From positions 1-64,000 of the forward strand of contig QEVJ01000007.1 in assembly GCA_003576845.1 (NCBI GenBank): DNA of 64,000 bases, read 5' to 3'. Each line of letters opens with the position of its first letter. Within the stretch, counting starts at the first letter, position 1. The notes beneath the pieces are model-generated. The model saw only the letters and a program-made list of their open reading frames with translations. It had not been told where the DNA came from and searched no databases. Position numbers and translations under genes: made by a program. The DNA is from Planctomycetota bacterium. GTDB taxonomy: Bacteria; Planctomycetota; Planctomycetia; Pirellulales; PLA5. Below, piece after piece: positions 63,114-64,000 of the stretch.

Positions 63114-64000
63114 CTACTCGCCAGGGTCTTCGAGGTACGTGTAGCCCGCGAGGCCGGCTTCGTAGAACCGGAGAAACTGCCCGGCCTGTTTGAAGTCGAT
63201 TCGCTCGCCGCGGACCGCTTCGTCGACGGAGGTTTGCATGCGGCGAAGCAGCTCGTTGCAGTCGAACTGGACGTAGTCGAGGACTTCCTTGACCGTGTCT
63301 CCCTTGACGATGGCGTCGACGATGATGTCGCTGCCGGTGTTGTCGAGGCTGACGTGCACGGCGTTCGTGTCGCCGAACAGGTTGTGCAGGTCGCCGAGAA
63401 TCTCCTGATAGGCGCCGATCAGGAACGCGCCCAGGTAATACGGCCTTCCGTCCCAGACGTGCACCGGGAGCGTCTTTTTCACGTCGCGGCGGTCGATGAA
63501 CTGGTCGATCTTGCCGTCCGAATCGCAGGTGATGTCGCCCAAGACGGCGTGCCGTGTCGGCTCTTCGTCGAGGCGATGGATCGGCACGATTGGGAAGAGC
63601 TGCTTGATCGCCCACGAGTCGGGCATCGACTGAAAGAGAGAAAAATTGCAGAAATAAGTGTCGGAAAGCATCGCGTCCAGGTTGCCGAGGTCGTCCGGCT
63701 TGAATTCCATGTCGACGACGAGCCGCTGAATCTTGCGGCAGGTGGCCCAAAACAGGTTTTCGGCAAGCGCCCGCTGGTCGAGCGGCAAATACCCGCTGAC
63801 GAACAGATTCATCACCATTTCCATCGCCTGTTGGGCGTCGTGATAGCTTTCCAGGACGTTGCGGGCCGTGATGTTTTGATACGTGTAGTTGAGGTCACGG
63901 AGCGGTTGCTCGGCGTCTTCGGGAACCGTGAGCGAGCCGTTGCCTTCGTAGCCCTTGTCGGTCACGCCGAGCACGTCGAACACGAGCAGGCTGTGGTAGG
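63114..64000 (-). CDS. speA: Biosynthetic arginine decarboxylase SpeA, C-terminal part
   Basis: The gene enters the window from its right edge: the frame is open to position 64000, so only the last 295 or so residues are seen. They match the C-terminal half of the PLP-dependent arginine decarboxylase that makes agmatine for polyamine synthesis. Visible blocks are VLESYHDAQQAMEM, CNFSLFQSMPDSWAIKQLFP, IVPIHRLDEEPT and ITCDSDGKIDQFID, followed by YYLGAFLIGAYQEILGDLHN and FGDTNAVHV. The Cys-Asp-Ser-Asp-Gly motif is the conserved active-site part contributed from this domain. Lys and PLP-binding parts of the barrel lie outside the window. A GTG at 63983 is inside the gene and is not the start. 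Confidence 0.95.
   Translation of the reverse strand, partial: YHSLLVFDVLGVTDKGYEGNGSLTVPEDAEQPLRDLNYTYQNITARNVLESYHDAQQAMEMVMNLFVSGYLPLDQRALAENLFWATCRKIQRLVVDMEFKPDDLGNLDAMLSDTYFCNFSLFQSMPDSWAIKQLFPIVPIHRLDEEPTRHAVLGDITCDSDGKIDQFIDRRDVKKTLPVHVWDGRPYYLGAFLIGAYQEILGDLHNLFGDTNAVHVSLDNTGSDIIVDAIVKGDTVKEVLDYVQFDCNELLRRMQTSVDEAVRGERIDFKQAGQFLRFYEAGLAGYTYLEDPGE

Overview
The window is a chromosomal stretch of a GC-rich bacterium that looks like a member of the Planctomycetota, most probably a Pirellulales relative. The evidence is three secreted sulfatases, a DUF1080 (3-keto-disaccharide hydrolase) protein, a PVC-type heme-binding CxxCH protein, a redoxin/heme/copper-monooxygenase fusion, a HEAT-repeat secreted protein, a methanofuran-type C1 gene (mfnB) and weak or missing Shine-Dalgarno sequences. 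I saw no rRNA, tRNA, CRISPR array, transposase or phage gene.

Layout. 0-9 kb: a hypothetical gene, a YgiQ-type radical SAM protein, the glycolate oxidase subunit GlcD, an SDR reductase and two sulfatases in tandem. 9.3-12.4 kb: two membrane proteins, a PspA/IM30 protein and a membrane-anchored coiled-coil partner (envelope stress). 12.6-20.5 kb: a CzcCBA-like heavy-metal RND efflux operon with two extra histidine-rich small proteins. 20.9-25.5 kb: a small hypothetical, a soluble histidine kinase, selB, mfnB and a membrane protein. 25.7-34.2 kb: an FHA-GAF-PP2C phosphatase, then a presumed glycan/lipid module of DUF1080, a G8-domain beta-helix protein, an MFS transporter and a ceramidase-like hydrolase. 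34.5-46.5 kb: a HEAT protein, a three-gene type VI-secretion-like set (tssK-tssL-tssM on the minus strand) and, divergently, a 1608-residue membrane-anchored pseudo-caspase. 46.5-60 kb: a cysteine-rich lipoprotein, the large heme protein, alaS, a third sulfatase, a HAD phosphatase, a rhomboid protease, a small hypothetical and queG. 60.2-64 kb: the redoxin/cytochrome/copper-oxygenase fusion and the 3' part of speA, which runs off the window.

Two signals stand out. First, tssK, tssL and tssM sit together with no sheath, tube, spike or ClpV gene. TssM lacks the Walker A motif and the whole periplasmic part, and carries four copies of an IRxT(M/L) motif in a linker. Next to it, transcribed away from it, is a huge protein with a caspase-like fold that has lost the catalytic cysteine and has a long extracytoplasmic region. 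This could be a trans-envelope complex that is not a classical T6SS.

Second, nearly every intergenic space carries a degenerate tandem repeat with a strict 7-bp period. It is often built as two arms that are reverse complements, with a different heptamer at each locus. One such element (31807-31991) lies inside the MFS transporter gene, in frame, in the central loop, and is translated as a linker with a 7-residue period. The elements resemble in design the heptameric STRR repeats of cyanobacteria. Further classes of palindromes (29-bp arms at 22094-22183, 27-bp arms at 10924-10997, and a CTCTGCGTTAA family) also occupy gaps.
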